Position numbers and translations under genes: made by a program. Of a stretch of 64,000 nucleotides of DNA, positions 52,761 to 60,928 are shown one piece after another (within the stretch, counting starts at the first letter, position 1; the number at the start of each line of letters is the position of its first letter). This DNA is from an uncultured Allorhizobium sp. (GTDB taxonomy: Bacteria > Pseudomonadota > Alphaproteobacteria > Rhizobiales > Rhizobiaceae): the NCBI GenBank assembly GCA_958439205.1, contig OY288189.1, positions 4,107,001 to 4,171,000 of the forward strand, written 5' to 3'. The notes under the pieces are model-generated. The model was not told the origin of the DNA, searched no databases, and saw only the letters and a program-made list of their open reading frames with translations.

Positions 52761-54014
52761 ATGTCCAAGGTTACCCTCGTGCTCGGCGCCGGCATTATCG
52801 GCGTTTCCACAGCCATCCATCTCGCCCGTCGCGGGCGCTCTGTGGTGCTGGTGGACCGCCGGGGCGCCGGTGAGGAAACCTCCTTCGGCAATGCGGGTCT
52901 CATCCAGCGCGAGGGCGTGGTGCCCTACGGCTTCCCGCAGGACTTGAGCCTGCTGATCCGCTACGGCTTCAACAACCGGATCGACGCGCATTATCATGCA
53001 AGCGCCATTCTGAAGCTCGTGCCGTTCCTGTCGCGCTACTGGTGGCATTCGAACAAGAGCCGGCATGAGGTGATTGCCCGCGCCTATGCGCCGCTGATCG
53101 AGAACTCGATCAGCGAACATCAGGACCTGATCCAGGCAGCCAAGGCCGAACACTTGATCCGCAAGGACGGCTGGATGGAGATCTTCCGCACGACGGCCAA
53201 GCGCGACACGGAGCTTGCCGAAGCGGCTCGGCTCGCCCGCGAATACGGCGTCAGCTACCGGGCCTTGAACCGAGAAGAGCTGGCCAAGGAAGAGCCGCAT
53301 ATTCGGGGTGATTTCGTCGGCGGTCTGAAGTGGAACGACCCCTGGTCGGTCACCAATCCGCATGGCCTGACGCAGGCCTATCTCACCTATTTTCAGTCGC
53401 TCGGTGGACGCTTCGTCAAGGGTGATGCGACATCGCTGGAAACGGGTGCATCCGGCAAGGGCTGGCGCGTGAATACCGATGACGGCCTGGTCGAGGGCGA
53501 CGATGTGGTGCTGGCACTTGGCCCCTGGTCGGAGGAAGTCACCCGCAAGTTCGGCTACCGCTTCCTGCTCGGTGTCAAGCGCGGTTACCACATGCATTAC
53601 GCGCCCGAAGGCAATGCCGTCCTCAACAACTGGACGATGGATGCCGAGCGCGGCTATTTCCTCGCGCCAATGGAAAAGGGCATCCGGCTGACGACCGGCG
53701 CGGAATTTGCCAATCGCGATGCGCCCAAGTCTCCCGTCCAGCTCGCCCGGGCGGAAAAGGTGGCGCGCGAGATCTTCCCGCTCGCCGACCGGCTCGACGC
53801 CGAACCCTGGATGGGTGCCCGTCCCTGCACGCCAGACATGATGCCGGTCATCGGCAAGGCTCCGCGCCACGAGGGGATGTGGTTCGCCTTCGGCCACGCG
53901 CATCACGGCTTGACGCTGGGGCCTGTGACGGGTCGTCTGATCGGGGAAATGATGGACGGGGAAAAGACCTTCATCGACGCCAAGGCCTGGAGCCCTGAGC
54001 GTTTTCGCCCCTGA
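52761..54014 (+). CDS. D-amino-acid dehydrogenase-like FAD oxidoreductase
   Basis: A 417-residue flavoprotein of the DAO/DadA type. The FAD motif is VLGAGIIGVSTAIHLARRG (residues 7-25), followed by the DadA-typical DRRGAGEETSFGNAGLIQ and the C-terminal GARPCTPDMMPVIGKAPRH with GHAHHGLTLGPVTGR. DadA oxidises D-amino acids and passes electrons to quinone; relatives act on other amines. No alanine racemase is nearby. A strong terminator follows, so it is probably a separate unit from puuA. The start at 52761 is preferred; the SD (AGGA) is ten bases away. Confidence 0.88.
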   Translation: MSKVTLVLGAGIIGVSTAIHLARRGRSVVLVDRRGAGEETSFGNAGLIQREGVVPYGFPQDLSLLIRYGFNNRIDAHYHASAILKLVPFLSRYWWHSNKSRHEVIARAYAPLIENSISEHQDLIQAAKAEHLIRKDGWMEIFRTTAKRDTELAEAARLAREYGVSYRALNREELAKEEPHIRGDFVGGLKWNDPWSVTNPHGLTQAYLTYFQSLGGRFVKGDATSLETGASGKGWRVNTDDGLVEGDDVVLALGPWSEEVTRKFGYRFLLGVKRGYHMHYAPEGNAVLNNWTMDAERGYFLAPMEKGIRLTTGAEFANRDAPKSPVQLARAEKVAREIFPLADRLDAEPWMGARPCTPDMMPVIGKAPRHEGMWFAFGHAHHGLTLGPVTGRLIGEMMDGEKTFIDAKAWSPERFRP

Positions 54015-54028
54015 AAAACAAAGCTTTT

Positions 54029-54059
54029 CTAGCCCCCTTCTCAGGGGGCTAGCCTTTTT
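54029..54059 (+). terminator. Rho-independent terminator after the DadA-like gene
   Basis: A 10-bp perfect stem (CTAGCCCCCT, 54029-54038, with AGGGGGCTAG, 54043-54052), a TCTC tetraloop and a following CCTTTTT tract. It begins 14 bases after the stop codon. Confidence 0.85.
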
Positions 54060-54086
54060 GGCGCCGAGGTGGTACTCATTCCGAAT

Positions 54087-54116
54087 AATTTGATCAAATT
54101 GTTTCCCGGTGGAAAC
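54087..54116. promoter_or_regulatory. Two adjacent perfect dyads upstream of puuA
   Basis: AATTTGATCAAATT (54087-54100) is a perfect 14-base palindrome. It is directly followed by GTTTCC-cggt-GGAAAC (54101-54116), with perfect 6-base arms. Both lie about 180 bases upstream of the puuA start, just after the terminator of the previous gene. They are probable regulator sites for the putrescine operon; the regulator is not encoded next to it. The remaining 180 bases to the start show no other clear element. Confidence 0.55.
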
Positions 54117-54298
54117 AGGCCGGAACGAAGCATGCGTCGCAAGAACGCCGCCGGTCGAGGGGATCAGGAAGAGACGGACAGTGGCATGCGCCGGTGTTTG
54201 ATCCATAACGCGAAAAGCGTCTATCGTTAGCGGACCAGCATCCGTTCGCGCTCCATTGCGCGTTTCGAACCCGATCGACATCAGCCACACGGTGATCC

Positions 54299-55657
54299 AT
54301 GGACATGGCCGAAGAGGCACGCGAATTCTTCGCGGCAAATCCCGATATTGAAGTACTTGAAGCATTCGTCATTGACGTGAACGGCGTGCCTCGCGGCAAG
54401 TGGATCCCGCGCGAGCGGGCCATCGACGTCTTGACCAAGGGCATGGCGATGCCGCGCTCGGTCTATGCGCTCGACGTCTGGGGCCGTGACGTCAACGCCG
54501 CTGGCCTCGCCGAAGGTACGGGCGACCCTGATGGCATCTGCTTCCCCGTTCCCGGCACGCTTTCCCGCGTGACCTGGCTGTCGCGCCCGACGGCGCAGGT
54601 GCTCTTGCAGATGTACACCCCGGAAGGCGAGAGTTTCTATGCCGACCCGCGCCAGGTGCTGGGCCATGTGCTCGACCGGTTCAAGGCGGCAAAACTGACC
54701 CCCGTCGTTGCCACAGAACTCGAATTCTACCTGATCGATCCGGTTCGCTCGGCGCTCGACCCGGTGCGCCCGCCGAACACGCGTGACGGTCGCTGGCATA
54801 CCGGCCAGACGCAGGTTCTCTCGATCTCCGAACTGCAGGATTTCGAAGAGGTCTTCCACGGCATTTCGACGGCCGCCCGCGCCCAGAATGTGCCAGCGGA
54901 TACGACGCTGCGTGAAAACGGCCCTGGCCAGTACGAAATCAACCTCAACCACGTGCCGGATGCGCTGGCGGCTGCCGATTATGCGGTTCTCCTGAAGCGG
55001 ATCGTCAAGGGCGTGGCGCGTGCCAGCGATCTCGACGCCACCTTCATGGCCAAGCCCTACGGCACCCAGGCCGGCAGCGGCATGCATGTGCATTTCTCCG
55101 TTCTCAACGAGAAGGGCGAGAACATCTATGTCGGCGAGAACGGCCCATCGGACGCCCTCTTCCATTCGGTCGGCGGGCTTCTCGAAAGCATGGGCGAGAG
55201 CATGGCGATCTTTGCACCGCACCAGAACTCCTATCGCCGCCTGCGCCCCTCCGAACATGCGCCGACCTATGCATCCTGGGGCTTCGACAATCGGTCTGCC
55301 GCCGTGCGCGTCATCACCGCGTCGAAGCCTGCGACCCGCATCGAACATCGCGTCGCCGGATCCGACACCAATCCCTATCTCGTTCTGGCGATGATCCTGT
55401 CGGCGGCACTCGCCGGCATGAAGGAGAAGCTTTCGCCGGGTGGCGCGATCTCCGGCGACGACCATGCCGTCAACCACGAGCCGCTGCCGACCAACTGGGA
55501 CTATGCGCTGCAGCGCTTTGCCAAGTCGAGCTTCGCCTATGCGGCGCTCGGGCCGAAATATCGAAGCCTTTATACCGCCTGCAAGCAGCAGGAGCTCTCG
55601 GAGTTCTCGCTGCGCGTTACCGACGTCGAATACGACGCCTATATCCGGACCGTGTGA
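54299..55657 (+). CDS. puuA: Gamma-glutamylpolyamine synthetase (PuuA-like glutamine synthetase family)
   Basis: A 452-residue member of the glutamine synthetase family. Core motifs include VVATELEFYLI near residue 140, NGPGQYEINLNH near 207, GSGMHVHFSVLN near 260 and the ATP-side NRSAAVRVITASKPATRIEHRV near 330. The N-terminal FVIDVNGVPRGKW is typical of PuuA and related gamma-glutamylamide synthetases rather than GlnA. Expected reaction: glutamate + putrescine + ATP to gamma-glutamylputrescine. PuuB follows 10 bases downstream, which supports putrescine as substrate, although other amines are possible. SD support is weak. Confidence 0.85.
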   Translation: MDMAEEAREFFAANPDIEVLEAFVIDVNGVPRGKWIPRERAIDVLTKGMAMPRSVYALDVWGRDVNAAGLAEGTGDPDGICFPVPGTLSRVTWLSRPTAQVLLQMYTPEGESFYADPRQVLGHVLDRFKAAKLTPVVATELEFYLIDPVRSALDPVRPPNTRDGRWHTGQTQVLSISELQDFEEVFHGISTAARAQNVPADTTLRENGPGQYEINLNHVPDALAAADYAVLLKRIVKGVARASDLDATFMAKPYGTQAGSGMHVHFSVLNEKGENIYVGENGPSDALFHSVGGLLESMGESMAIFAPHQNSYRRLRPSEHAPTYASWGFDNRSAAVRVITASKPATRIEHRVAGSDTNPYLVLAMILSAALAGMKEKLSPGGAISGDDHAVNHEPLPTNWDYALQRFAKSSFAYAALGPKYRSLYTACKQQELSEFSLRVTDVEYDAYIRTV

Positions 55658-55666
55658 GGTGAAGCC

Positions 55667-56965
55667 ATGACGAAGTCGATCGGACCCAATCCCGGCCATG
55701 CGGCCACCTATTACGCAGCCTCTGCCCGCGACAAGCGGGTGCGCCCGAAGCTGGATGGCCAGCATACGGCCGACATCTGCATCATCGGCGCCGGCTTCAC
55801 CGGCATTTCGGCAGCCCTTGAGTTGTCGGAAAAGGGCTATGCCGTCATCGTTCTCGAAGGCGATCGCATTGGCTTCGGCGCTTCGGGTCGCAATGGCGGC
55901 CAGATCGTCAACGGCTACAGCCGTGACCTCGAAACCATCGCCCGGCGCTACGGTCAGGAAAAGGCGGATCGGCTCGGCGAGATGTCGCTTGAGGGTGGTC
56001 GGATCATCCGCGAGCGGGTGGCGAAATACGGGATCGAATGCGATCTCGTCGACGGCGGCTTTTTCGCGGCCTTCACCGACAAGCAGGTGAAGGAGATGGC
56101 GGACGTCCGCGCCAACTGGATGAAGCATGGCCATGACGGGCTGGAGATGGTCTCCAAGGCTGAAGTTGCGAAATATGCCAAGACCGACCGCTATGTTGGT
56201 GGCATGATCGACCGTCATGGCGGCCATATCCACCCGCTCGACCTGGTGCTAGGCGAGGCGGCAGCGGCCGAGAGCCTCGGCGCCAAGATCTTTGAAAATT
56301 CCAAGGTCGTGCATCTCGACACCGGTCCGCAGCCTTTCGTCTGCACAGAGGGCGGCATCGTCCGGGCCAAGCACATCCTCGTCTGCGGCAATGCCTATAT
56401 GGCGGGTATCGCGCCGAAGGTGACCGAGAAGATGATGCCGGTTTCCAGCCAAGTGATGGCAACCGAGCCGCTGGACGCAAAGCTGATCGAGGAACTGCTG
56501 CCCTCCAACTACTGCGTCGAGGATGCCAATTACGTGCTCGACTATTACCGCCGCACTGCCGACAACCGCCTGCTCTATGGTGGCGGCATCGGCTATGGCG
56601 GCCAGGATCCGAAAAACCTGACGGGCGTCATCCGGCCGAACATGCTGAAGACCTTCCCACAGCTGAAGGACGTGAAGATCGACTATGCCTGGAGCGGCAA
56701 TTTCGCGCTGACGCTGACGCGCATTCCGCATATGGGAAAGCTGTCGGACACCGTCTACTTCTCGCATGGCGACAGCGGCCATGGCGTGACCACGACGCAT
56801 CTGCTCGGCAAGATCCTCGGCGAGGCCGTGCATGGCCAGATGAGCCGCTTTGACGTCTGGTCGTCGCTGCAGGCCTATCCCTTCCCGGGCGGGCGTATGT
56901 TCCGCGTGCCGTTCACGGCGCTTGGTGCCTGGTATTACGGCATGCGCGACCGGCTTGGCGTGTAA
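55667..56965 (+). CDS. puuB: Gamma-glutamylputrescine oxidase (PuuB-like)
   Basis: A 432-residue FAD oxidoreductase of the DAO family. The FAD motif is DICIIGAGFTGISAALELSEKG near residue 37, then DRIGFGASGRNGGQIVNGYS, the PuuB/OrdL signature. Late motifs are YGGGIGYGG near 305 and SHGDSGHGVTTTHLLGKILGEAV near 365. PuuB oxidises the gamma-glutamylated amine to the aldehyde with release of ammonia and peroxide. It starts 10 bases after the puuA stop with GAGG nearby. Further steps (PuuC, PuuD) are not in this window. Confidence 0.88.
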   Translation: MTKSIGPNPGHAATYYAASARDKRVRPKLDGQHTADICIIGAGFTGISAALELSEKGYAVIVLEGDRIGFGASGRNGGQIVNGYSRDLETIARRYGQEKADRLGEMSLEGGRIIRERVAKYGIECDLVDGGFFAAFTDKQVKEMADVRANWMKHGHDGLEMVSKAEVAKYAKTDRYVGGMIDRHGGHIHPLDLVLGEAAAAESLGAKIFENSKVVHLDTGPQPFVCTEGGIVRAKHILVCGNAYMAGIAPKVTEKMMPVSSQVMATEPLDAKLIEELLPSNYCVEDANYVLDYYRRTADNRLLYGGGIGYGGQDPKNLTGVIRPNMLKTFPQLKDVKIDYAWSGNFALTLTRIPHMGKLSDTVYFSHGDSGHGVTTTHLLGKILGEAVHGQMSRFDVWSSLQAYPFPGGRMFRVPFTALGAWYYGMRDRLGV

Positions 56966-56976
56966 GGAGAGATCAG

Positions 56977-57846
56977 ATGACCCGCACCGTTACCGTCGCC
57001 GCCACCCAGATGGCCTGCACATGGGATCTGCCTGCCAATATCGCACGGGCGGAAAAGCTCGTGCGCGAGGCAGCGTCCAAGGGTGCGCAGATCGTGCTGA
57101 TCCAGGAGCTGTTTGAGGCGCCCTATTTCTGCCAGGACCAGATCGCGGAATTCTTCGACCTCGCCAAGCCTGCCCATGACAACGCGCTCATCGAGCACTT
57201 CGCATCACTCGCCGAAGAGCTCAACGTCGTCATTCCCGTCAGCTTCTTCGAAAAGGCGGGCCAGACCTTCTTCAACAGCGTGGCCATCGTCGATGCGACC
57301 GGTGATGTGCTCGGTATCTATCGCAAGAGCCATATTCCCGACGGTCCTGGATATACCGAGAAGTTCTACTTCTCGCCCGGCGATACGGGTTTCGAGGTCT
57401 GGGAAACCCGGCATGCGGCGATCGGCGTCGGCATCTGCTGGGACCAGTGGTTCCCGGAAGCGGCCCGCGCCATGGCGCTGCAAGGAGCCGAACTTCTGTT
57501 CTATCCGACCGCGATCGGCTCGGAGCCGCAGGATGCGAGCCTCGACAGCTCCGGCCATTGGCAGCGGGTGATGCAGGGTCATGCGGCGGCCAATATCATG
57601 CCGGTCATTGCGTCGAACCGCATCGGCAAGGAGGACGGCCGCAAGGGCACGTCGCTCACCTTCTACGGCTCGTCCTTTATCTGCGACCAGACTGGCTCAA
57701 TGGTGGCGACCGCCGACCGGGAGACGGAGACGGTGTTGACGGCGACCTTCGACCTCGATGGCATCGCAAGGCAGCGCGCCAGCTGGGGCCTGTTCCGAGA
57801 CCGCCGGCCGGAGCTTTACGGTCCGCTGTTGGGTTACGAGGGCTGA
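56977..57846 (+). CDS. aguB: N-carbamoylputrescine amidase
   Basis: A 289-residue nitrilase-superfamily enzyme with the Glu-Lys-Cys triad: Glu44 in IQELFEAPYF, Lys117 in YRKSHIPDG and Cys154 in GICWDQWFPE. Length and the GPGYTEKFYFSPGDTGF segment match AguB, which hydrolyses N-carbamoylputrescine to putrescine, CO2 and ammonia. It starts 12 bases after puuB with GGAGAG before the ATG. In combination with PuuA and PuuB this would feed agmatine-derived putrescine into gamma-glutamylation, but no agmatine deiminase (AguA) gene is adjacent. Confidence 0.92.
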   Translation: MTRTVTVAATQMACTWDLPANIARAEKLVREAASKGAQIVLIQELFEAPYFCQDQIAEFFDLAKPAHDNALIEHFASLAEELNVVIPVSFFEKAGQTFFNSVAIVDATGDVLGIYRKSHIPDGPGYTEKFYFSPGDTGFEVWETRHAAIGVGICWDQWFPEAARAMALQGAELLFYPTAIGSEPQDASLDSSGHWQRVMQGHAAANIMPVIASNRIGKEDGRKGTSLTFYGSSFICDQTGSMVATADRETETVLTATFDLDGIARQRASWGLFRDRRPELYGPLLGYEG

Positions 57847-57849
57847 GAC

Positions 57850-58398
57850 TCAGGCTTCCGTTTTCAGACCGTCGAGCGCGTCAGTGACAATGCCCTCGAC
57901 CGGCTGATCGATGGAGACCGTCACGACGCCCGGCTCACCCGTTGGCACTTCCAGGGTGGCGAGCTGGCTGTCGAGCAGTGTCAGCGGCATGAAATGGCCG
58001 GTGCGGGCGCCCATGCGGCGTCCGAGCAGCTCGCGAGATCCGTGCAGATAGACGAAGGAAAGTCGGCCGCCGGTCGCGGCGCGCAGATGCTCGCGGTAGA
58101 TCTTCTTGAGCGCCGAGCAGGACACGATGATCCCCTCCCCGCGCGCCAGAGCGTCCGCCATACGCTCGCCAATCACGGTGAGCCAGGGCCAGCGATCCTC
58201 ATCGGTGAGCGGTGTTCCAGCCGCCATCTTTGCGACATTGCTTTCCGGATGCAGCACGTCGCCTTCAATGAAGGCAAGCCCGAGCCGCTGTGCCAGCGCC
58301 TCGCCGACTGAAGACTTGCCGCAGCCACTGACGCCCATGACGATCACCGCCTGCGGGGCGATTGGCGGAATTTCTGGCGGCATTCTCTTCCTCTTCAT
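57850..58398 (-). CDS. gntK: Gluconokinase
   Basis: A 182-residue P-loop kinase with Walker A GVSGCGKSS near residue 22, FIEGDVLHPESNVAKMAAGTPLTDEDRWPWL (the GntK substrate region, residues about 44-75) and SCSALKKIYREHLR near 97. It phosphorylates D-gluconate to 6-phosphogluconate for the Entner-Doudoroff or pentose phosphate route. ATG at 58398 and a second ATG at 58383 are both plausible starts; the second has AGAGGA well spaced. It converges on aguB with a gap of only three bases. Confidence 0.93.
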   Translation of the reverse strand: MKRKRMPPEIPPIAPQAVIVMGVSGCGKSSVGEALAQRLGLAFIEGDVLHPESNVAKMAAGTPLTDEDRWPWLTVIGERMADALARGEGIIVSCSALKKIYREHLRAATGGRLSFVYLHGSRELLGRRMGARTGHFMPLTLLDSQLATLEVPTGEPGVVTVSIDQPVEGIVTDALDGLKTEA

Positions 58399-58433
58399 GC
58401 ACCCTCATCCAAGGGTGGCGACAATAGGAAGGT

Positions 58434-60098
58434 TCAGGCGAAATGCAATCCGCTCTCACTGTTCGCGCCCTTCGCGGCGACCCGTTCCCGCACCGGACGC
58501 ACCTCGGCCCGGATGGCGGCCGCGATCTTTTCCGCCATCATGATCACAGGTGCATTGGTGTTGCCGCCGATCAGGCGCGGCATGACGGATGCGTCGATGA
58601 CGCGCAGCCCTTCGATGCCGTTAAGCTTCAGGCTGACATCGACGACCGCAGCCGGATCCGAGCCCATGCGGCAGGTGCCGACGGGGTGATAGATCGTGTC
58701 GGCGCGGGTGCGGATGGCGGCGTCTAGTTCGGCGTCTGTCGGTCCGGCGGGATAGAGTTCGGCACCGCGATATTTGTTGAGCGCTGGCGCCGCCATGATC
58801 TCCGCCATCACCCGGGCGCCCTTGCGCAGCGCCTCGAGGTCGCGTGCATCCGAGAGGAACGCGGGATCGATCAGCGGTGCGGCCATGGGATCGGCGCTCG
58901 CGAGGCGCACGGTGCCGCGCGAATGGGGGCGCAGCACACAAACATGGCAGGAATAGCCGTAGCCCCAATGCATCTTGCGCACGTGATCATCGACCATGGC
59001 GACCAGGAAATGCAGCTGGATATCCGGCCGATCGAGTGACGGATCGGTCTTCAGGAAGGCACCCGATTCCGCGCAGGTCGAACGCAAGTGACCCATGCGC
59101 TCGGTGCGCCATTCGTTTGCCGCGCGCATCAGATCCCGCGCCGCCGTCAGGCCCATGCCGAACATGTCGGTATCAGGCGAGCGGAAGATCATCGTGTAAT
59201 CGAGGTGGTCCTGGAGGTTTGCGCCAACCTCCGGGCTGTCGGCCACGACGCTGATGCCGAGAGAGGTCAGATGATCGGCGGGTCCGATGCCAGACAGCAT
59301 CAGGATCTGCGGCGATTGCAAAGCGCCTGCCGAGAGCAAGACTTCGCGGCCGGCGCGGACGACCCTTTGCTCCTTGCCATGACGATAGGCGACACCGACC
59401 GCCCTGCCCCGCTCGACGATGATGCGGGTCACCTGCGCCTCCGTGATGACAGTCAGATTGCGGCGGGTCATCACGTCGTGCAGATAGGCGCCTGAGGCCG
59501 AGCAACGCTCGCCGCGTTTCGGACCGTTCCAGAACTGCGTGGTCTGGTAGACGCCCGCCCCCTCCTGAACCGGACCGTTGAAATCGTCGTTCTGTCGGTA
59601 CCCGCTCTGTTCGCAGGCCTTCAGAAAGGCCTGGTTGATCGGGCGCGTCCAGTTCTGGTCACAGACCTGCAGCGGTCCGCCCCGTCCGTGCAGATCGTCA
59701 GCACCACGGATATTGTCTTCCGACTTCCTGAACCAGGGCAGCACATCGTCCCAGGACCAGCCCTCGCAGCCGAGTGCGGCCCATTCGTCATAATCGCGCG
59801 CATGGCCGCGCACATAGAGCATGGCATTGATGAGGCTCGATCCGCCAAGCCCCCTGCCTCGCGGCTGGTAGCCCCGGCGGCCGTTCAATCCGGGTTGCGG
59901 CACCGTGGAGAAACGCCAGTTGGCGCTCTTCACATGGCCCGGAACGACCGCAGCTGCAGCCATGGGCACACGGGCGAAGATGCCGTCGCCGCGCCCCCCG
60001 GCTTCGAGAAGGCAGACGGTGAGAGAGGGATCCTCGCTCAGTCTCGCCGCAAGGACCGACCCGGCCGAGCCCCCGCCGATGATCACGTAATCGTACAT
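58434..60098 (-). CDS. GMC-family FAD-dependent oxidoreductase (choline/alcohol dehydrogenase-like)
   Basis: A 554-residue flavoprotein. It begins MYDYVIIGGGSAGSVLAARL, with the FAD motif starting at residue 5, then the GMC signature QPRGRGLGGSSLINAMLYVRG near residue 78 and the C-terminal TIYHPVGTCRMGSDPAAVVD near 495. It is a paralogue of the GMC protein at 14118-15743. Substrates could be choline, alcohols, aryl alcohols or polyethylene glycol; none is indicated by context. The start is chosen for GGGGGAG four bases upstream; a 44-residue upstream extension has no signal or domain. Confidence 0.88.
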   Translation of the reverse strand: MYDYVIIGGGSAGSVLAARLSEDPSLTVCLLEAGGRGDGIFARVPMAAAAVVPGHVKSANWRFSTVPQPGLNGRRGYQPRGRGLGGSSLINAMLYVRGHARDYDEWAALGCEGWSWDDVLPWFRKSEDNIRGADDLHGRGGPLQVCDQNWTRPINQAFLKACEQSGYRQNDDFNGPVQEGAGVYQTTQFWNGPKRGERCSASGAYLHDVMTRRNLTVITEAQVTRIIVERGRAVGVAYRHGKEQRVVRAGREVLLSAGALQSPQILMLSGIGPADHLTSLGISVVADSPEVGANLQDHLDYTMIFRSPDTDMFGMGLTAARDLMRAANEWRTERMGHLRSTCAESGAFLKTDPSLDRPDIQLHFLVAMVDDHVRKMHWGYGYSCHVCVLRPHSRGTVRLASADPMAAPLIDPAFLSDARDLEALRKGARVMAEIMAAPALNKYRGAELYPAGPTDAELDAAIRTRADTIYHPVGTCRMGSDPAAVVDVSLKLNGIEGLRVIDASVMPRLIGGNTNAPVIMMAEKIAAAIRAEVRPVRERVAAKGANSESGLHFA

Positions 60099-60230
60099 GC
60101 TCTCCCCCAGAGACCACCGGCAGCACAGCATTTCCACTGCGCCTACATTAAGCAGATTTAAATTGCCGTGAACGTAAGCGTAGCATAGCGGCGGGGGGAC
60201 GCAAGACTGTCTCAAAGGCTTGCGGCGCAA

Positions 60231-60255
60231 AGAAAAACCCGCCTTGCGGCGGGTT
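60231..60255 (-). terminator. Terminator of rirA
   Basis: On the minus strand an 8-bp stem (AACCCGCC with GGCGGGTT, 60236-60243 and 60248-60255) with a TTGC/GCAA loop is followed by TTTTTCTTT. It lies 26 bases after the rirA stop codon. Confidence 0.8.
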
Positions 60256-60281
60256 CAACCAGACTGATGATTTTGGATGGT

Positions 60282-60758
60282 TCAGGCGGCCGGTGCGGCT
60301 GCAACACGGCGCGGCTGCAGTTCGTCGATGCCGAGCAGGAAGTTGATCTGCGGGCGGGCCTTGACCAGGTCATCGATCGTGTATTCGGAGAGCACGTCGA
60401 AGAAGGCATTGAGCGCCTTGCGCAGCGCCGAGTTCAGACCGCAGCTGTCGATCAGCGGGCATTCGACGTCACCGTCGTCCTCGAAGCATTCCGCCATGGC
60501 GAAGCTGTCTTCGGTCACCTTCACGACATCAAACAGCGTGATCTTCTCGGCCGCACGGCCCAGACGCACACCGCCGTTACGGCCACGCACGGTTTCCACC
60601 AGACCGGCCTTGTTCAGCGGCTGCAGAATCTTGAACAGGAAGAGTTCAGAGACGCCATAAGCCCTGGCGATTTCCGGGATCCGGCTCAGCTGGTCGCTGT
60701 TGGCTGCGCAATACATCAGCATGCGCACGGCGTAATTTGTCTGCTTTGTCAAACGCAT
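60282..60758 (-). CDS. rirA: Rrf2-family iron regulator RirA
   Basis: A 158-residue protein. The Rrf2 winged helix is at the N-terminus (MRLTKQTNYAVRMLMYCAAN, then AYGVSELFLFKILQPLNKAGLV and RGRNGGVRLG). Three cysteines near residues 91, 100 and 106 (CFEDD..C, IDSC) are placed as in IscR/RirA for an iron-sulfur cluster. The whole sequence reads like rhizobial RirA, the main repressor of iron uptake under iron-replete conditions. GAGGA seven bases before the ATG sets the start. It is divergent from an iron-binding protein gene. Confidence 0.92.
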   Translation of the reverse strand: MRLTKQTNYAVRMLMYCAANSDQLSRIPEIARAYGVSELFLFKILQPLNKAGLVETVRGRNGGVRLGRAAEKITLFDVVKVTEDSFAMAECFEDDGDVECPLIDSCGLNSALRKALNAFFDVLSEYTIDDLVKARPQINFLLGIDELQPRRVAAAPAA

Positions 60759-60868
60759 GCACGATTCCTCTGTTTTGTTGGCTCTTATATAGCGCCTTTT
60801 GCAGTTTTGAACAATTCCAAAATACTCAAGTTCACGACTCACGTGTCCGTGATTAAAGTCGAGTGCAA

Positions 60869-60897
60869 TTGACAGCTTATATGAATTCATGAATATG
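60869..60897 (+). promoter_or_regulatory. Possible promoter of the iron-binding protein gene
   Basis: TTGACA (60869-60874) is a perfect -35 element. A 17-base spacer leads to AATATG (60892-60897), a weak -10. The spacer contains the palindrome ATGAATTCAT (60881-60890). Transcription would start near 60904, some 25 bases before the ATG. Confidence 0.45.
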
Positions 60898-60904
60898 CCC
60901 CTCA
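60890..60904. promoter_or_regulatory. Candidate iron-responsive operator (IRO box, TGA-N9-TCA)
   Basis: TGA at 60890-60892 and TCA at 60902-60904 are separated by nine bases (ATATGCCCC), matching the rhizobial IRO-box pattern TGA-N9-TCA bound by RirA. It overlaps the predicted -10 and start site of the iron-binding protein gene, which suits repression. A chance match in the 170-base gap is not negligible (about 4%). Confidence 0.55.
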
Positions 60905-60928
60905 ACAATCCAAGAGGGAGGCTATGCC

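Noticed and set aside
54281..56233. A 650-codon minus-strand frame opposite puuA and puuB
   Set aside because: It mirrors the codon structure of the two plus-strand genes, which have full catalytic motifs. Such long antisense frames are normal at this GC content.
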